Source: Lanius collurio (lineage: Eukaryota; Chordata; Aves; Passeriformes; Laniidae). Taken from it: a stretch of 64,000 bases of DNA. The DNA is taken from the NCBI GenBank assembly GCA_020086605.1, contig JACBWW010000008.1, positions 19,804,643 through 19,868,642 on the forward strand, given 5' to 3'. Position 1 is the stretch's first letter. Each line of letters begins with the position of its first letter. Both the position numbers and the translations under genes were made by a program. Positions 12,501 to 27,500 of the stretch are shown piece after piece. The notes beneath the pieces are model-generated. The model made no database searches. It worked only from the letters and a program-made list of their open reading frames with translations, and was not told the origin of the DNA.

Positions 12501-15500
12501 ACTTTTGAACAGATAACATTACAATCACTTAAAAGTGATTGTTTCGACACTGTTCCTGAGGTAGAGGTTAGGAATATGCTCAAATATATGCTATCAGCCT
12601 CCAGACCAGAAAAGCAATGGCAAGCACAGAAAATCAAATACCTCTGAAGAAACTGATCTAAAAACTATGTCTAAAGAAACTATTTCCTGGCAGCTTATTT
12701 TACTGTTATTTCCTATTTTCTTTTTAAATAAAACTGGCAGTAAAAATATTTTACCAGAAAAGTAATACTTTTCAGAAGCTGAAAGCAAATGCTTTCAATG
12801 ATGTCCATGAAACTTACAAATTCACTGAACCCTCATGATCCATGAATTTACATAGAATCTATGACTCTCCAATACACTTTATCTCCTCTACTCCCGTCAT
12901 GACTTTTGCCATTGACTTCAAAGGTGTGGCAAGAAAAAAGAGAGATTGAAGATTTCATAACCCTGTTGAAAGCATTGTTGCTTAATGTATACTTACTCAA
13001 TTCTTTTCCATCTTTAGGTTTATAAAATATTGTATAGTTAGTGATAAATCCATTTCTTTTATTCTTTGGAATCTCATTCCACTTTATGGTAACTTCATTT
13101 TTCCCCACAATGCCTGTATCAGCCAGAGGTCCTTCTGATGGCTCTACAGAGAAGCATTATAAAATAGCAAAAGTAGTAAAATAGTCAATGTACCACAATG
13201 TTATCAGCCTTGCTATTTCTCACGTACCAGTAACATTAGGGGAAACACATGGGTGAGAAAATACATAACCTCAGTGCTCTGACATAGTCCTTTTCTCACC
13301 CTCTTTAGTGTGGGAATTCTTCTGATTAAACTGCCCCTCATCTATTCTGGCATTTGCATGGTTCTAGGTGTTACTATATTCAAATACCTTGAAATCATTA
13401 AAAGGCTCCATTGTTATAACATCAGAGAGACATCAAGAGGAAAAGTATAATTTGTGCACTCATGAGGGGACTCAAGTGCAAGGCCACTGCTGATGCAGGA
13501 GGTCTTCAGCTGAGCTGGGATTCAAGTGGCATCTCCAGCACCCTCAGCATCCTCAGCCTTTCCCATCACACTAAACAAAGCACCTCACACACACTGCTCA
13601 TCACTTTGAAGAGTTCTCTGTGTTTCAGTTTTAAAAAAAACAACTTCCTTCCCATTCTCTAACAACCTTGAGTGTTGTCACAGCTACCTATAAACAGGAA
13701 AGCACTCAAAATACAGTTCTAACTGTGCTAGTAATTATCAATCAAATATAAAATACTCCATTGCCTTCCCCCAGTAATTAATGCTCTTTAATGGTGCATT
13801 GTACTATGTGTAAATGCACATTTACACACACCCTTTTTTTTATTTATGACCACACATAAATCAACATTTTCACATGGAATCTTAAAATTACTGGTAAGCT
13901 ACATTCTTATAGCTGGCTGTATAAATCATTGAATTCACATTGAACTTGTACAAAAAAAAGAAATTTTACCCCTTCCCCTGCAAAACACTTCTTCATCCAC
14001 AGTTTCTCTCCAATTACAAACATCATGTCTTCTTACAAATTTTTATGTGCAGGACTGCAAATATTATATTACATTATAAAATATAACAAAAAAGTATTTA
14101 AAAAGTAAGCTTTTCAAACCACACATTTTATTTTATGAGTAGAATTTCCTCATATATTAAGACTGACAAATGTAGTCAAGCAACAAATTCAAGTATAATT
14201 GTATATCTAAATGAGCTGTAACATTGAAGAGATAGCTAGTTTAAAAAACTCTTTCATGTTTGGAGCTATATTCTTTCCACGTGCTTTGTATACAATATGT
14301 AAACTTCACAAAAAATTAGTGGGTGTAAGCAGCAATGTGCCTGTATCACAATACGAATACTTTCTTATAGACCAATTCTGTGGCTGAACAGAACGGAAAT
14401 CAGGAACCCTGAAACTTGGGGGTTTTTCCACCATCTTCATCTCTCTTTCAAATAATGATAGTGCCAAATTACTCAAAGATAATAAAACCTAAGAAACAGA
14501 CTATAACACACCTTTCACAACATGATTACTTTAAAATACCTACCTTTTTCTTGAGCATAGAATTGTGCGTGAGATGGAGCTGCTACATTATTTCCATAAA
14601 GAGGATACACTGAGATGTTATAGCATACAAATGGTTTAAAGTTTTCTGTGAAGGAAAGAAAAGAATATTTACATACAATCTCTGTGTGATGTTAATACAG
14701 TGAAAACAGACTAAATCTCAAGGGAATTCTAAACATACGGTTACTGACTATTCAAATCTTTAGCCAGCACAATATGCAATTATTGGCTTGAATGTTCATT
14801 ACTGCCTTCAACACATTTTGTTAAAAGTAGTATTTGTAACACCACATGGTTTCTGACTCATTTTTCACTAGAAATACTGTGACCAAGTAATTATACTCCA
14901 GCTTCATACAGCTTTTCTATATGAATCCACTTGCTTCTCTTCAAACAGTCTGTGGGTTTGGAGGAAGTCTCTATTTTCAAATAACCGTTATGAAATTACA
15001 CTTAAAGGCAGTCTTTTTGATTTCACATACCTTTATAATTACTGCTCTGCAGAAGACAGCTTTGTCTCATGCATCAAACAGATTAAAAAGCAGCAAGGTC
15101 CCAGCTCTTAACAATTAGGACCTGAGGAAATGGCAAGTACCTATATCAGGGGAGATTTAGGCTGGATATCAGGAAAAGGTTCTTCACTCAGAGGGTGGTT
15201 GGGCACTGAATCAGGCTCCTCAGAAAAATGGTCACAGCACTGAGACTGACAGAGTTCAAGAAATGTTTGGACAATGCTCTCAGGTACATGGTGTAATTGC
15301 TGGGGTGTCCAGTGCAGGGCCAGGAGTTGGACTTCAGTATCCTTCTGGGCTACTTACAACTCAGAATATTTCATTATTCTGTTATTTCTACAGTGATTTT
15401 CCAGTTATGCCAGCTGCAGATCTACTTTTAACCTGACTGACTCAAGGGTACAATTGTCCCAAGTGAGATCTCTCCAGTAGAATTTTATGTTTTGAGACGT

Positions 15501-18500
15501 AGTTCAAGCTTCTGGAAATCACATTTTGAACTCTGAACAATCCAGGAGCCAAGTAATCAACAGTGTGTATCCACTATTTACAACAGCTCCCAACAACTCT
15601 GAGAGGACATATCTGTAGCTTTATATTCCCTACAATGAAACCAGCTTCCTAGGTCATTCCTCTGAAGTTCTGCACTTTATGAATAATGGCTATCAACAGA
15701 TATATATCAGCTTTCTGCTGCTCTTTCAGTCCCTTACACCTATTGCAGTGAGCAAGAGTCATAGTGGCCTCTATATATTATCCCATCTGGGTTTTAGCTA
15801 CGGTAATTTTTCTCCCAGAGGCTGCAGTGGGGCTGTCTTTTGGATTTGTGCTGAACACAGGGTTGATAATACAGAGTTATTTTTGTTATTGCTGAGCAGG
15901 GCTCACACAGAGCCAAGGCCTCTTCTGCTTCTCATACTGCCTGGCTGGTGAGGGGCCTGGGGGTGCCTGGGAGGTTGGGAGGAGACACAGCCAGGACAGG
16001 TGACCCCAGCTGACCAAAGGGATATTCCAGACCACGTGACACCACGCTCAGTGTATAAAATGGGGGAAGAAGAAGGAATGGGGGAACATTTGGAGTGATG
16101 GTGTTGGCCTTCCCAAGTCACTGTTAAATGTGATGGGGCCCTGCTCTCCTGGAGGCGGCTGAGCCTCTGTCTACCCATGGGAAGCAGAGAATTACTTTGC
16201 CTGTGTGCTGGGCTTTTGTTTTCCCTATTACACTGTCTGTACCCCAACCCAAGAGTTCTCCTGCTTTTACTCTGCTGATTCTCTCCCTGATCTCACTGGC
16301 GGGGCAGTAAGCAAGCCTAGGGCTGGCTGCTGGCTGGGGTTAAATCCCAACCATCCTTTTTGGGAAGCCAGGCAGGAGTCAAACCATTGAGATGTCAGAT
16401 TTGATTGGTATGTACTAGACTGAACTCATAGCTATTAGTGCTGTTCAGCTAGTGTTAAGCAGGTTCCTGTGCTTGCTATGGGCTCACTTGCCTGACTGGA
16501 TATTAGAGTCTAGTGCTAGCTAGTGGCTGCTTTTTGCTTATGCTGTTTGCTGTAGTAATGCACTGCTTAACTGATTTGTGCCTGAGAACATTTTGATAAC
16601 GGCTATGAGGATGTGCCTGGGCTGGCTGGTGACAGGGGCAGTGCTGCTGTTTCTGCACTGATGTACTGGACAGGCTGGAACTCCAGCATGACCTTGAGCT
16701 GAAGGGACTGTGATGTGTGAATGAGTCCACAATGGAGCATCCACCTGCAGCCTGTGGAGGACTCCACACTGGAGCACGTGGAGAAGAATGTGACCTCACA
16801 GGGGCACCACACTGGAGCAGTGTGGGAATAACTGCAGCCATGCTGGAGAAGTTCAATGAGGACTGTCTCCTGTGGGTGGGAACCCATGCTGAAATAGGGG
16901 ATGTAAGGATTCCTTTGCCACTTGCAGAGAAGATCATGGTGAAGCAGGCCATCCCCTTGCTGCCCATGGAGGACTATGATGCTCTCTCTCTAAAACACGT
17001 GAAGAAGCATGACCTTCTCCCATATTCAAATTCTTTTTTTTTAGTTCTAGATTTCTCTGCTAAAAGAATCACATCAGTGACATCATGAGTCACAGGCCTC
17101 CCTACTGGCATAAGATCAAGCCACAGAACTGCTTTAACACAAAACCGGTAGCCTAATATTATATGGGAGCAAACATTACCTTGCACATTGCATGAAAATT
17201 AAAAAAAAAAAATGCATGAAAGATTAAAAATTGCTATTACATTAACTGCAGAGATTTCAGTAAAATATGTAATAATACTGTTACGTTTAAAATGGAATGA
17301 AGAAAGCTGCATGAATTCATCCTTGTTTGTTCTTTCCAATCTACCTATAAATACATGCACATCTGTACGTTGTTACAGCTGTAACTGATAAACATACTTT
17401 TGTTATTTTTCCACTTTGTAGAATTTGATACATATTGCCATGATCTACCAAAAGGGTCCATCTCCGATTCCTCGTACCACTCAACCACATATTTGGTTGG
17501 TTCTGGTTCAGAGGTTATCCACTGCACAACCAATTCTCCATTTGTTGTAGAGGTTGTTACTGTTTCAATTGCCTGAAAGGCTAAAAATTTAACAGAAAGT
17601 ATCAGCAATTCTGTCTTCATAAACACCCAAAAAACACATACAGAATTCAAGAACCAGTCTCTCTTTTAGAATCCAAATTTCACAGTGTGTAAAATCTTAT
17701 AAACCAAGTCACTACCAATTTTGCAGGTAGCTCATAACCAATTTTGATTAAGATGACAAAGGCAACAGGAGAACAGTAAAGCAAGTCAGCAAGGTCGTGA
17801 ATGACATTGAAGCAAATGTGAATCATCAGCCTGCATAAAAGAGGTACTGAAAGTCTGAGTGAAAACCCAATCTGGCAAAGCAGAGGCAAAAAAGACCTGA
17901 CAAAGCAGAGAAAAAAAGAAAGTTATTTGGTGGGGGGAAAGCACATCACAGCATAATAAAATCAGAAAAATCCTTATGATGGGATACAAAAGTGGATAGG
18001 GAGGTAGTAAGCAACCTCTAGGACAAAATTACATCAAATCTATGTATCCAGTTTTCTGATGAGAAATGGAATTTGAATAAGCGGTTCCAGGGGAACACTT
18101 GCACTTACATCACGAACAACTGATGTAGAAGTGATTGAAGTGTGTCAAATACAGTCTTTCTGCCAAATCATGGCAGGTAGCAGGATGTTGCAATGCAAAG
18201 CTCAAAGCAGTATCAGAATTAAACATAAGAGCCAAAGAGCAACTCTTGTGCTAGAGCAGACCAGCTTCCTAACCCTGGCAATGGGTGAGATGGGTACTCT
18301 GGGAATGCATATGAAATAAGATTAAACACAAGGCTTCTCTCTCTGTTTCCACTAACACAACTTAAAGACTTCTATTTATCATATCTTTGAACAATGTTGT
18401 TAAATACTCTGCAATACTGCCCCGTGGTGACGAGGTGTTATGAGCTAACAAAGGGAGCACGCCTTAAATTTATTTGGGAGGTGCAAAGTTAGAGAAAAAA

Positions 18501-21500
18501 ACTAAACCAACCAAAAAACTCCTCAGAAAGTAATACAACAGAGATGCAATAAGACATCACAAAGTATTCCTATCTTAACAATTGTATCTCAAAACAAAAC
18601 CCCCAACAATAATTGTCTATAGCAGATACATGATGGTAAAATATTACAAGATATACATAGATATATATATATATGACAGCAGTCCTTAGCACAGTTTTGC
18701 TTCCACTCTATCAGAACTTAAACAAATGTCATGAAAACCACTTTTGCATTAATGAGAAAAATATGACATTGAGAAATCTTACTTTTTTCATCAGTGGATG
18801 GAATCCTCAAAATGGCTTCAGGAGACTCTCCAGCAGAGTTACAGGCAGTGACAGATATTATATGTGCCTCTTCATTTAAAAGTAAAGTGATATTCTTTTC
18901 AGTAGAGTTGTTTGTCCTTTTAAGAGCAGTCTTCTTTTCTGGAAAATACTGTATTTTATAGCCTAGAATTCTCCCAGAAGGTGGAAAACCTTTTAATGGC
19001 TGTTAAAAAAATACACAGTAGTAAGTGTTATTTGGACAAGTCAAAATGTATTCCATAATAAAGGCCAAATTACAAAACTATTATACTGTATTTAGAAAAG
19101 CAAAGTATTTTCTTTAGGCCCATCTTCAGGACAGACAGCCATGGCAATTTCCTTGACAGATTTCAAAAGTCAAATACTGAGATTTGAAATGCAAAAAGCC
19201 TTTGGACACTCTACTAGAAGATTAAGGTGAATTTAAACACAGCTTTTGTAAATTGGATTACTTAAATACAGTTTAAGGACTTTCAATGAGATTTTCCAGT
19301 GATCTGAACACAATTAAATGCTCCCTTTCCACACAGATTACAAAACTCCATTCATCTATCATTCATTAAACAAAAGCCTTTTCAATTCTAATTTAGTTCA
19401 GTGAGGTTTTTTTTCTGATAACAGCAAATACCTCTGGCAGTTATGTGCCCTACAACACTAAAATACTTAAACATAGTATCAGCTACAGGATACCAATAGG
19501 ATTATCAATTCCCAAAAAGTGTTTATACCTTCCACATAAGATGTACAGATCTGTTTTGAGATGAGTGTGAAGGCTCAATTACTCTCCATAAATCCACTTT
19601 TCCTGAAGGAGCTATTTAGAGACAAAAACAAATAACTTGCCATTTGTTGCTGTATTAAAAAGACAGTCTAATGTGGTGAAAACAATCAAGAGTTTCAAAC
19701 ATAAAGTCTAACAGAAACTTACTAAAAGTAAGTTTTCTCTTCTGTAGTGCTATGCCTTTTTTCCTCTAATCCCTAACTTAGTTATTTTCCTAAGTTTCCT
19801 GCTGCTCACTTCTATTTGTTGTCCTAGAGTCTCCTAGAAGAGATTTTCTAGTCTTGTTTTATAACTGACATTTAAATTTCTCCACTTTCTGACATTTAAT
19901 TTCTCTCATTTCTTATAATTTATTTCATTGAGCATACATGCTGCACTACTTTTCTGCTACTACCTTACTTTTCATTATTAAATCTCCATCTATACTCTTA
20001 ATTTTCCCTCTCTTCAGTCTATCTATTCATGTTTTCATCCTTAGCCCTATGCTGCCTGAATCACTTTTCAAATATCCCCACTACTGGCTCATCTTTCAGT
20101 TTATATTTAAACAAAATACACATGTTCTGTTTAAGGACAGGATTCTAAATTCAATAGATTGATAATATGCTGAAACAAAGTTTCCCCTACTAAATCCTAA
20201 TGCCTCAGAGTGTATTAGAAGAAAACTACTACAGGTAGATAGCTTACGTTTTTCTTCTGTGCTTCCATTTTTCTCTCCACTCCAACCACTCCAATATGCT
20301 GAGTCACTATTGATACACCGAATGGCAACAGAATAGTCTGTGGAGTCCCACAGACCTGTAAGATTACATGATCCCATTTTCTCGTCAGAATTCAGTGAGA
20401 CATTGACAAATTCCTGAAAATAGGTACATGAACAAAAATGATTTGGTACAAAATTGCATGCAGATATATGACTTACTTTCTTACAAGAACCATAAAAGAC
20501 ACAGTTTTTGTGTATCCCACCTCACTCCTCTGAAACTCAAGATTGTTTGTTTTATGCTTCCTTTGTTTTTCCTGTAAAACTCCAGGGTTTGAAAAACTTG
20601 ATCCCAAACTAGGTCTGTACTGACTGACCTGTGGCTTGAAAAGTGCGCAACTCACGTGATTCTAGAGCAGCTGTGCACAGGAGCTGCTGGAGGAATGCAG
20701 ATCCCACTGGTAGGAAGCAACTGGTTATTGTTAAAGCCATTACTATAATAATGTCCCACAAGAGTATCCTGGGGGAAGCAGTGATTTCCCCACAGTTTGT
20801 GAGTCATCTGGGTACTTGCTTCCTGTCTTGTTTATCTTTTCTGAGTTACAGGGCCTTCTAGCTCTTAGCCATCCAACAGTGAGGCTGTGGGCTTTCCCAA
20901 AGATTATCAGCATAGGATTAAAATGAAAAGGCAAAGGACAAGACAAAAAATTCTGGTACCGAGAGGCGAAAAATAAGATGAAGCCTGTAAGTGGTGAAGG
21001 AAGACAGGAGTATGAGAAATAAACAATGCAGTATCTTTTCAGAAAAGTGATGACAATGTGAGTCATTTCTTTGACTTAAAAGGAACCTCACTCACTTCAA
21101 CACTTACAACAGGGTTGTAAAACTAAAACACAGTGAAGAAATTCTTGGCTTCCACCAGTTGAAACTTCCAATGAAAAATGAATCAGTCTATAACAATACA
21201 AAATGCAGACACCCACTCATATGAACACCATAATGGGAAGTGGACTGCCTAATGTACCTGGAGATTTTAGTCTGTTCTGATATCAAGAAATTCACTGTCA
21301 AAAAATACCTGCTTCTATGAGAATGAATTCAGGGCTCTCCAAATCACTGTAGGTGACAGACTACAACAAACCTACAATAAAAAGTGCTCCAAAACTATTA
21401 CCAGCCTCTGGCAGAACTTGACATGGAACTGGGGACACTTCATACTAAGTTTTAGTTATTTGCCAAAGGCCTGTTACCAATATTGCATTATAATTAGAAA

Positions 21501-24500
21501 CTTAGAATATGCAAGTGCAAAAACAGATGACATGTTTTTCACTCAGTGAAAACAGTTCACATCAAACTATTTAGACTGGTTTGGTCAGATGACTTTAAAG
21601 GCCTTTAGTTAGGGGTTTTTTTGTGGGTTGATATTGGGGTTTGGTTTTGCATATATGTGCTGACAGAGGAACAGCTCCTATGTCTTTACTAAGCATGGAT
21701 AGCGACTGCTTTTTCTGGAAAGTCTGTGGGAAAACACAGGTGTGATCTGAGGAAGCAAATGGACATAAACTGCATTTGATAGCAAAAAAACAGACAGGTG
21801 ATTTCTAATGCAGGTGCTGAAAAATAAACACCATACACAATAAAGCTGTAGCCCTCCAACATTTTCAACATTTGGAAAGGACCTGGCATGTAAGTGCCAC
21901 AAAGACACCAGTGCCTTGACTCCAAAGGGATAAACATCACAAACAGATCTTTTAAACAATTATTAGTTCCATTTCTAATACCCCAACTGGACCTGAGCCA
22001 TCCTGCCCATCCAATCATCTTGAGTATTATATCCTGCATCCAAGAACTAGTATGTCATATCTACAATAATGATGCTTGGGAATGTGAGAAGGATGCTAGT
22101 CAGAAACATCTTTAGTATTAGAAACTTTTTTAAAGCTATGAAGACTACCTTGATGAATTTTTCTCTCCCAAAATTATACATGTAGTGCATACAATAGTAA
22201 GACCAAGGTAGACATCTCAGTTCAATAAATTTAAAAAGACAATCCAATAAACTTGGCCGATTCTTTAATATGGAAGAAGAAACAGTAAAACTATAAATAC
22301 AATCCCTTCCATACTGAGAACCATAGAAATAGATCACCTGAAATATGCTGGAGTTTTTTGCAATCATTCCATTTACGTGTCAGAAACACAAACTAAGAAA
22401 AATAACTTTCCTTATTTTCCACAAAATTTGTATTTTCATTCACTTTAAAATAAATGTAATATTATTCCATCTTAATCAGATTCAAACACTGTGATTCCGA
22501 GTGCTGTTTTCAACACCAGAATGCAAGGAAAAAATAAAATATTGTGTCTGACTGCCTCTGTAATCCCTTGGTCTAGGGTTATCCCTCATCCTTTCACAGA
22601 ATAATATTGAGAAGCATGGTATGTACCAAAACAGATACTGACCAAAAGAAAGAGGACAATTAACCCTAGAAAACCAGTGTTCTTAAGATCATGCACCTCT
22701 GACAACATTCCACTAAAAAGACAACAAGGTTATAATCATTATTTCAAACAACTAGCTGCCTTTTTCCTACTTATATTCTTATAATAATAAGTTAGTCACA
22801 AAGAAACTGGCATTCAGAAGAAGATTGATGTAACTTACTGTAAAGTTTGAATACAAGTTTCTGTATTGAACTTGGCAAATTAAATGTTCTGAAGGGAAAA
22901 TCTTCGCAGGCATTTTCCAGGTTACTGTAAGTAACTGCTTTATACCAGGAATTTTTTTAACTGAAAGTATTTCAGGAGGAGCAAATTTCTCTAGAATGAA
23001 GAAACAAAAACATTAAGAGAGCAAAATGCCTCTATAAAAGTTCAGAATTTCTCTGTCTCTGTATGTTTCAAGAAGTTAAATCCTTATCTCAATACAAACT
23101 CCTTCTCAGAGTATTCATGTGATGGTCTATTTTATAGACATAATTCTACATATGGGAAGTTATCTGTAAGAGAAATTGCACATATAACTGATTTAATGAC
23201 ATGGGACTTTGAACAACTTGGTCAAGGGGAAGATGTCCCTGCCCACCCAAGCTCTTCTATGACTCTGTGATTCTGCTCACAAACCTGTTCTCAAATATTT
23301 GTGCAGATGGCTTTTATTTTTATCAGGACTGAAAAATAGTACCCAGAGACAACAGCAAGGAAAACAAATGAAACAGAGCTGGGATGCCAAAGGCAAGACT
23401 GAACTGCAAATGAGCAAAGAATTCAGCTGAAAAGGATCTGAGGGGGTGAGAAGCATAAAGGAGATGATGGGAGAAGAATGGACTAGCAATGAGAAAAGAC
23501 ATGTCTGGCACAGAGAATGTGGAGAGCAGTGAGGAGTCACCGCAGGTCTGAACACAGGAATAAAGGATATGACTGATGACGAGTGCTGCAGCAAAAAGTA
23601 GTCAGTTTATAAGGGTTACTGATTAACTACACCAACAAAATGAACAGAGGAAAAGCACAAGACAGAGGGAAAAGAGGCAGACAAAATATTATTACTGCTC
23701 CTGTGTAGAATTATTATTGTACATTAGAACAGTGGGGATTTTTTAACATTTCTAACCAGAACATAGAATAGCAGAGTAAATGATGGGTGGCCCTTGAGCA
23801 ATTGTAAAATATTCATTAACAGCTAGGTGTTGTATTGATACTTGGTAGAACTCAGAAATATGAAAGTACAGTCCCAGTACCAATTAGGTTGACAAAACAT
23901 TTTAATATATGGCCTTTAGCTTAAAAAAATATTGTTGCAGTTAGATGTTTCATAGCATGAAAACAACACCCTGTCATATTTCACCACCTCTCAGAAAGAT
24001 CAAGAAAGTGCTGAAAATTAGTGCTGTAACACCAACCAGTTTGAAGGATTTTACATGTAAAGGTCATAAATTAAATCTTTATCAATTCTTCTTTAACTAC
24101 CTATTTTCATCAAAGGTATATGAACGCAGTCTGATGAGGAGTTGCCCAAAACATTTTCAGCTTTCACTTGAAAACAAAAACTATTATCATACGGAATATC
24201 TGGATAAAAAAATGAACACGACTCTGTTGTATTCTGGCAGGGCTTGACTATAGCTGGAGAAGTAATCCTAAAAAAAGAGAAAAATAAAAGTAGTTAGAAA
24301 GGATTTTCTTAGAATAATTCATATAAATAATACCCTAACAATTTGTTTATCTTTGAGGTTGCAAGACTTTTTTACCAGTGAACATCTTTAAATGACATGT
24401 TTGTGCAAACGAATACTCTTTCCTTATTTCCCTGCTCCCTTGTACCAGTGCTTTTGTAGTCATGTGCTGAACTCAGATAGGGAGATATCTGGATTAAAAC

Positions 24501-27500
24501 TAATGCTTGGATTTGGCTGGAAACAGTTCTGCAATCCAGTTCACTCTGTGGTTAATAAAAAGTTTGTGCTTCTACAGGAAGGAATAACACTGAAACATGC
24601 TTTCAATGGCTATTTTAGCTTCCAGCTTCACAAATTTCAGCTAAGTTATAAAATACAGAAACACCAGAAGCAGTAAGAAAGTTCCACATTAAAAAGGTGG
24701 AAGCCTAAAATGTCAAAGTTAAAATGGAGATAAAACTAAAGAGGTTTTCCTACTCTACAATTTAAGTAAAAAATATAGTATACACTAGCACAATATGAAA
24801 AAGCACCCTCCAGAGTCTGAATTGCTTCTCATTATCAAGAACAGCCTTAGGCATTTTAGAAATCTCATCATGAAACAATATTACCTGGAGTCTTGGTTAG
24901 GCAGAAAAAGAGAGCTACTAGAAGCAGCACTGTGAAGGACAGACTGATAAGTGCATCCAGGATGAATCTGTGCTATCACCTTCAAAATCCTATCTGAGAT
25001 CTGCCTTGGAACAGCACTGATTTTACCATTTTCACAGTCAGTTATGAAAAAGCAAGCTCATAACCAATATATAAAAGCTAACAGAAATTGAAAGAACTGA
25101 GTATCTGTGCTTCTCTGCTGAAAAGCATGAGACCACATAATGACTCCAAGGGTCCCTAGGTTAAATGCTACTGGAGTATTGCAGTAAATCAGTGGCTTAA
25201 TGAATTTTGACAGGGAATTTTTTAAAGCAGATGAGGAAGTAATCTTTCATACCCATCCAAAATGAAGATGGTTCATTACATAGAAAGTTTCTGGGAAACT
25301 CATCCATAAAATGCCTCCATTCTCCATTTGTGCATATGGACACTCAACTTCCAATTTTATTATTAATGTTACTTCAAGAGAACAAGCAACTATCAGCTTT
25401 GATATAAATATTTCTCTACTGAATATTGGGTTGAGAATACTCACTTCCTTTATACAGCATACAAAACAGGTATCAGACTGTACATCTTTTTCAGCAATTA
25501 CCAACCCTGAATTAATCAACATTTACTGAGAAATGCCAAGACTCCAATCTCCATGAGGATTTCAAGTTTTCTTTAAACAGAAGTCAGGATGAGAGAGGAA
25601 GAGAGCTGGTTGTCACACCCCAGCAACCCAGTTCCCCAGTACCTCTTGTACTTACAGTTTTCGGTAAAGAGTATAGGTTGTTGCAAAACTTGTTTCTCTT
25701 CCTGCATTCCAGGTACAGGTAAGGTTTTCCTTATAGAAAAAAACGCAGGAAATATTTTCTGGCCTGTCTGGACGAACTGCAATGACAAAGGTTTAAAAAA
25801 AAAAAATCCAGTACAAATAAGTAGTTTTAACATACAACGGATTTTGTTGTTCAAAAAGCAGATTATGGCAAACTTCATTCAGTGTCTTTACAGCGCTTCA
25901 TTTTATCATTCTTCACTGCCCTCAGAACTCCTCACAAAACCAAAATGAAAACCACTCTTTCTTATCCTGAGGAGACACCGAGATTTTCTCCAACTACTTC
26001 TAAGAAATACTTTACTAAGTGTGCCTAAAGGCAGTAACTCTTTAACTATCGTATATCAAACCACTGCATACACTGTCTTGAACATCTAAGTCTCACACAC
26101 ACAGTCTCCCCCATGCAACACACCTGTAGTTTAAGCTGAGTTGAGAAAGTAAGAGGAAAACAAAGAAACAGCAAAAGCACCCCCCCAAAAAAGGCATTCT
26201 CTGACAGATAAAACTCCTTTGGTTTTCTCCCGGAATATCTAATTGTTTACCCTATGAAAAAGCCAAATCTGCGAAACCTGCACAACCTTAAGAGTGCAGA
26301 AGACAAATTCTTGGGAAACAGATCTATGTGACCTCGAAGAGATCACTAATTCTGGGCTCTCTATCTTATAAGCAAGATAGCATAAAGGAAATAATCTTCT
26401 GCAATCTCTGTAGTCTGAAGTCATCCATTAAAATGTTACACCCTGAAAGACTTTTTTGTTACAGTTCAGTGTTATTACTGGTGAGAAGAAATTGGATTAG
26501 AAAGGAAGAGAACTGTGCCCAATGAAAGAAACTGGTTGAAAAAGCTCTCTTTTCAAAACAATATTTTTCTGTCCCATCTAATCGAATTCTCAAAAGATCC
26601 TTCTTTTATCAACAAGCTCAGAGCACATAAAACTTTGCAGACAAGCAAGACCTTTTGCTGGCTTTTTTCTACAAATGTCTTGCTTTTATTGCTTCTTTAT
26701 TAGAATGGGACCCCACTAGTATAATCTGGACTTCATCTGTTCAATAAATTAAAGTATTTATACACATATTTTAATGTTCCCCACAAGAGAGTGTAATTAT
26801 AATTTCTTTAGAAGAGAGGATTAGAGAGGAAATCCTCTCTGGAGAAAGCAAAAGTTGGCTAGGCTAGAAAGAAGATATAACCAATGGGACAGACCCAGTA
26901 CCATTGGAACTCAACAGAAAATATCAGCTGGGCAAAAGTCAGGGTCAGAGAGGTTATAGACCTGTGTCAGTAAGAAATCTTGGTAATTTCACACTTTATT
27001 TCTGAAAAAAAATATATATGCACTTGAATGTGGGTGTTTTAAAATGTCACAACCAAAAGCAGCTGTTCTAAAAGTAAAATTATTACATTAAATTATTAAA
27101 AAGTGTTAAGATTATTTTTTCTACCTTTCTACTTACAGCCAGATTTAACTTTTGTGTGAACCAGAAGTTGTTCCTTGTCCAAGTTCATTAAACATTTCAC
27201 ATGAGCTGTGCTGTAAGTGAAATTATGGATGGTTACACTAGATACAGTCTCATTCACAACGTTAGTGTTTTCTGGAGCAATCAATTCATCATTGAGTTTC
27301 CAGATGATGTGGCTTGCATTTCTCCGAGGCAGGTAGATCTTTCCAAGAACACAGAATAGTTGCAGGGAGGATCCTCTTTCAATTTCAGGAGATGAAGGAA
27401 AAATGTCAGCATCTGTGATAGAGTTTTCATCTAGAAACAAAATCAAAGACATTGTATAGCCAAATTCCTCTTAAAATACTACTAGAAAAATGGTAAGTTG

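Noticed and set aside
16717..17088. 123-codon plus-strand frame
   Set aside because: Falls in the untranslated leader region of the ERV remnant and resembles no retroviral protein.
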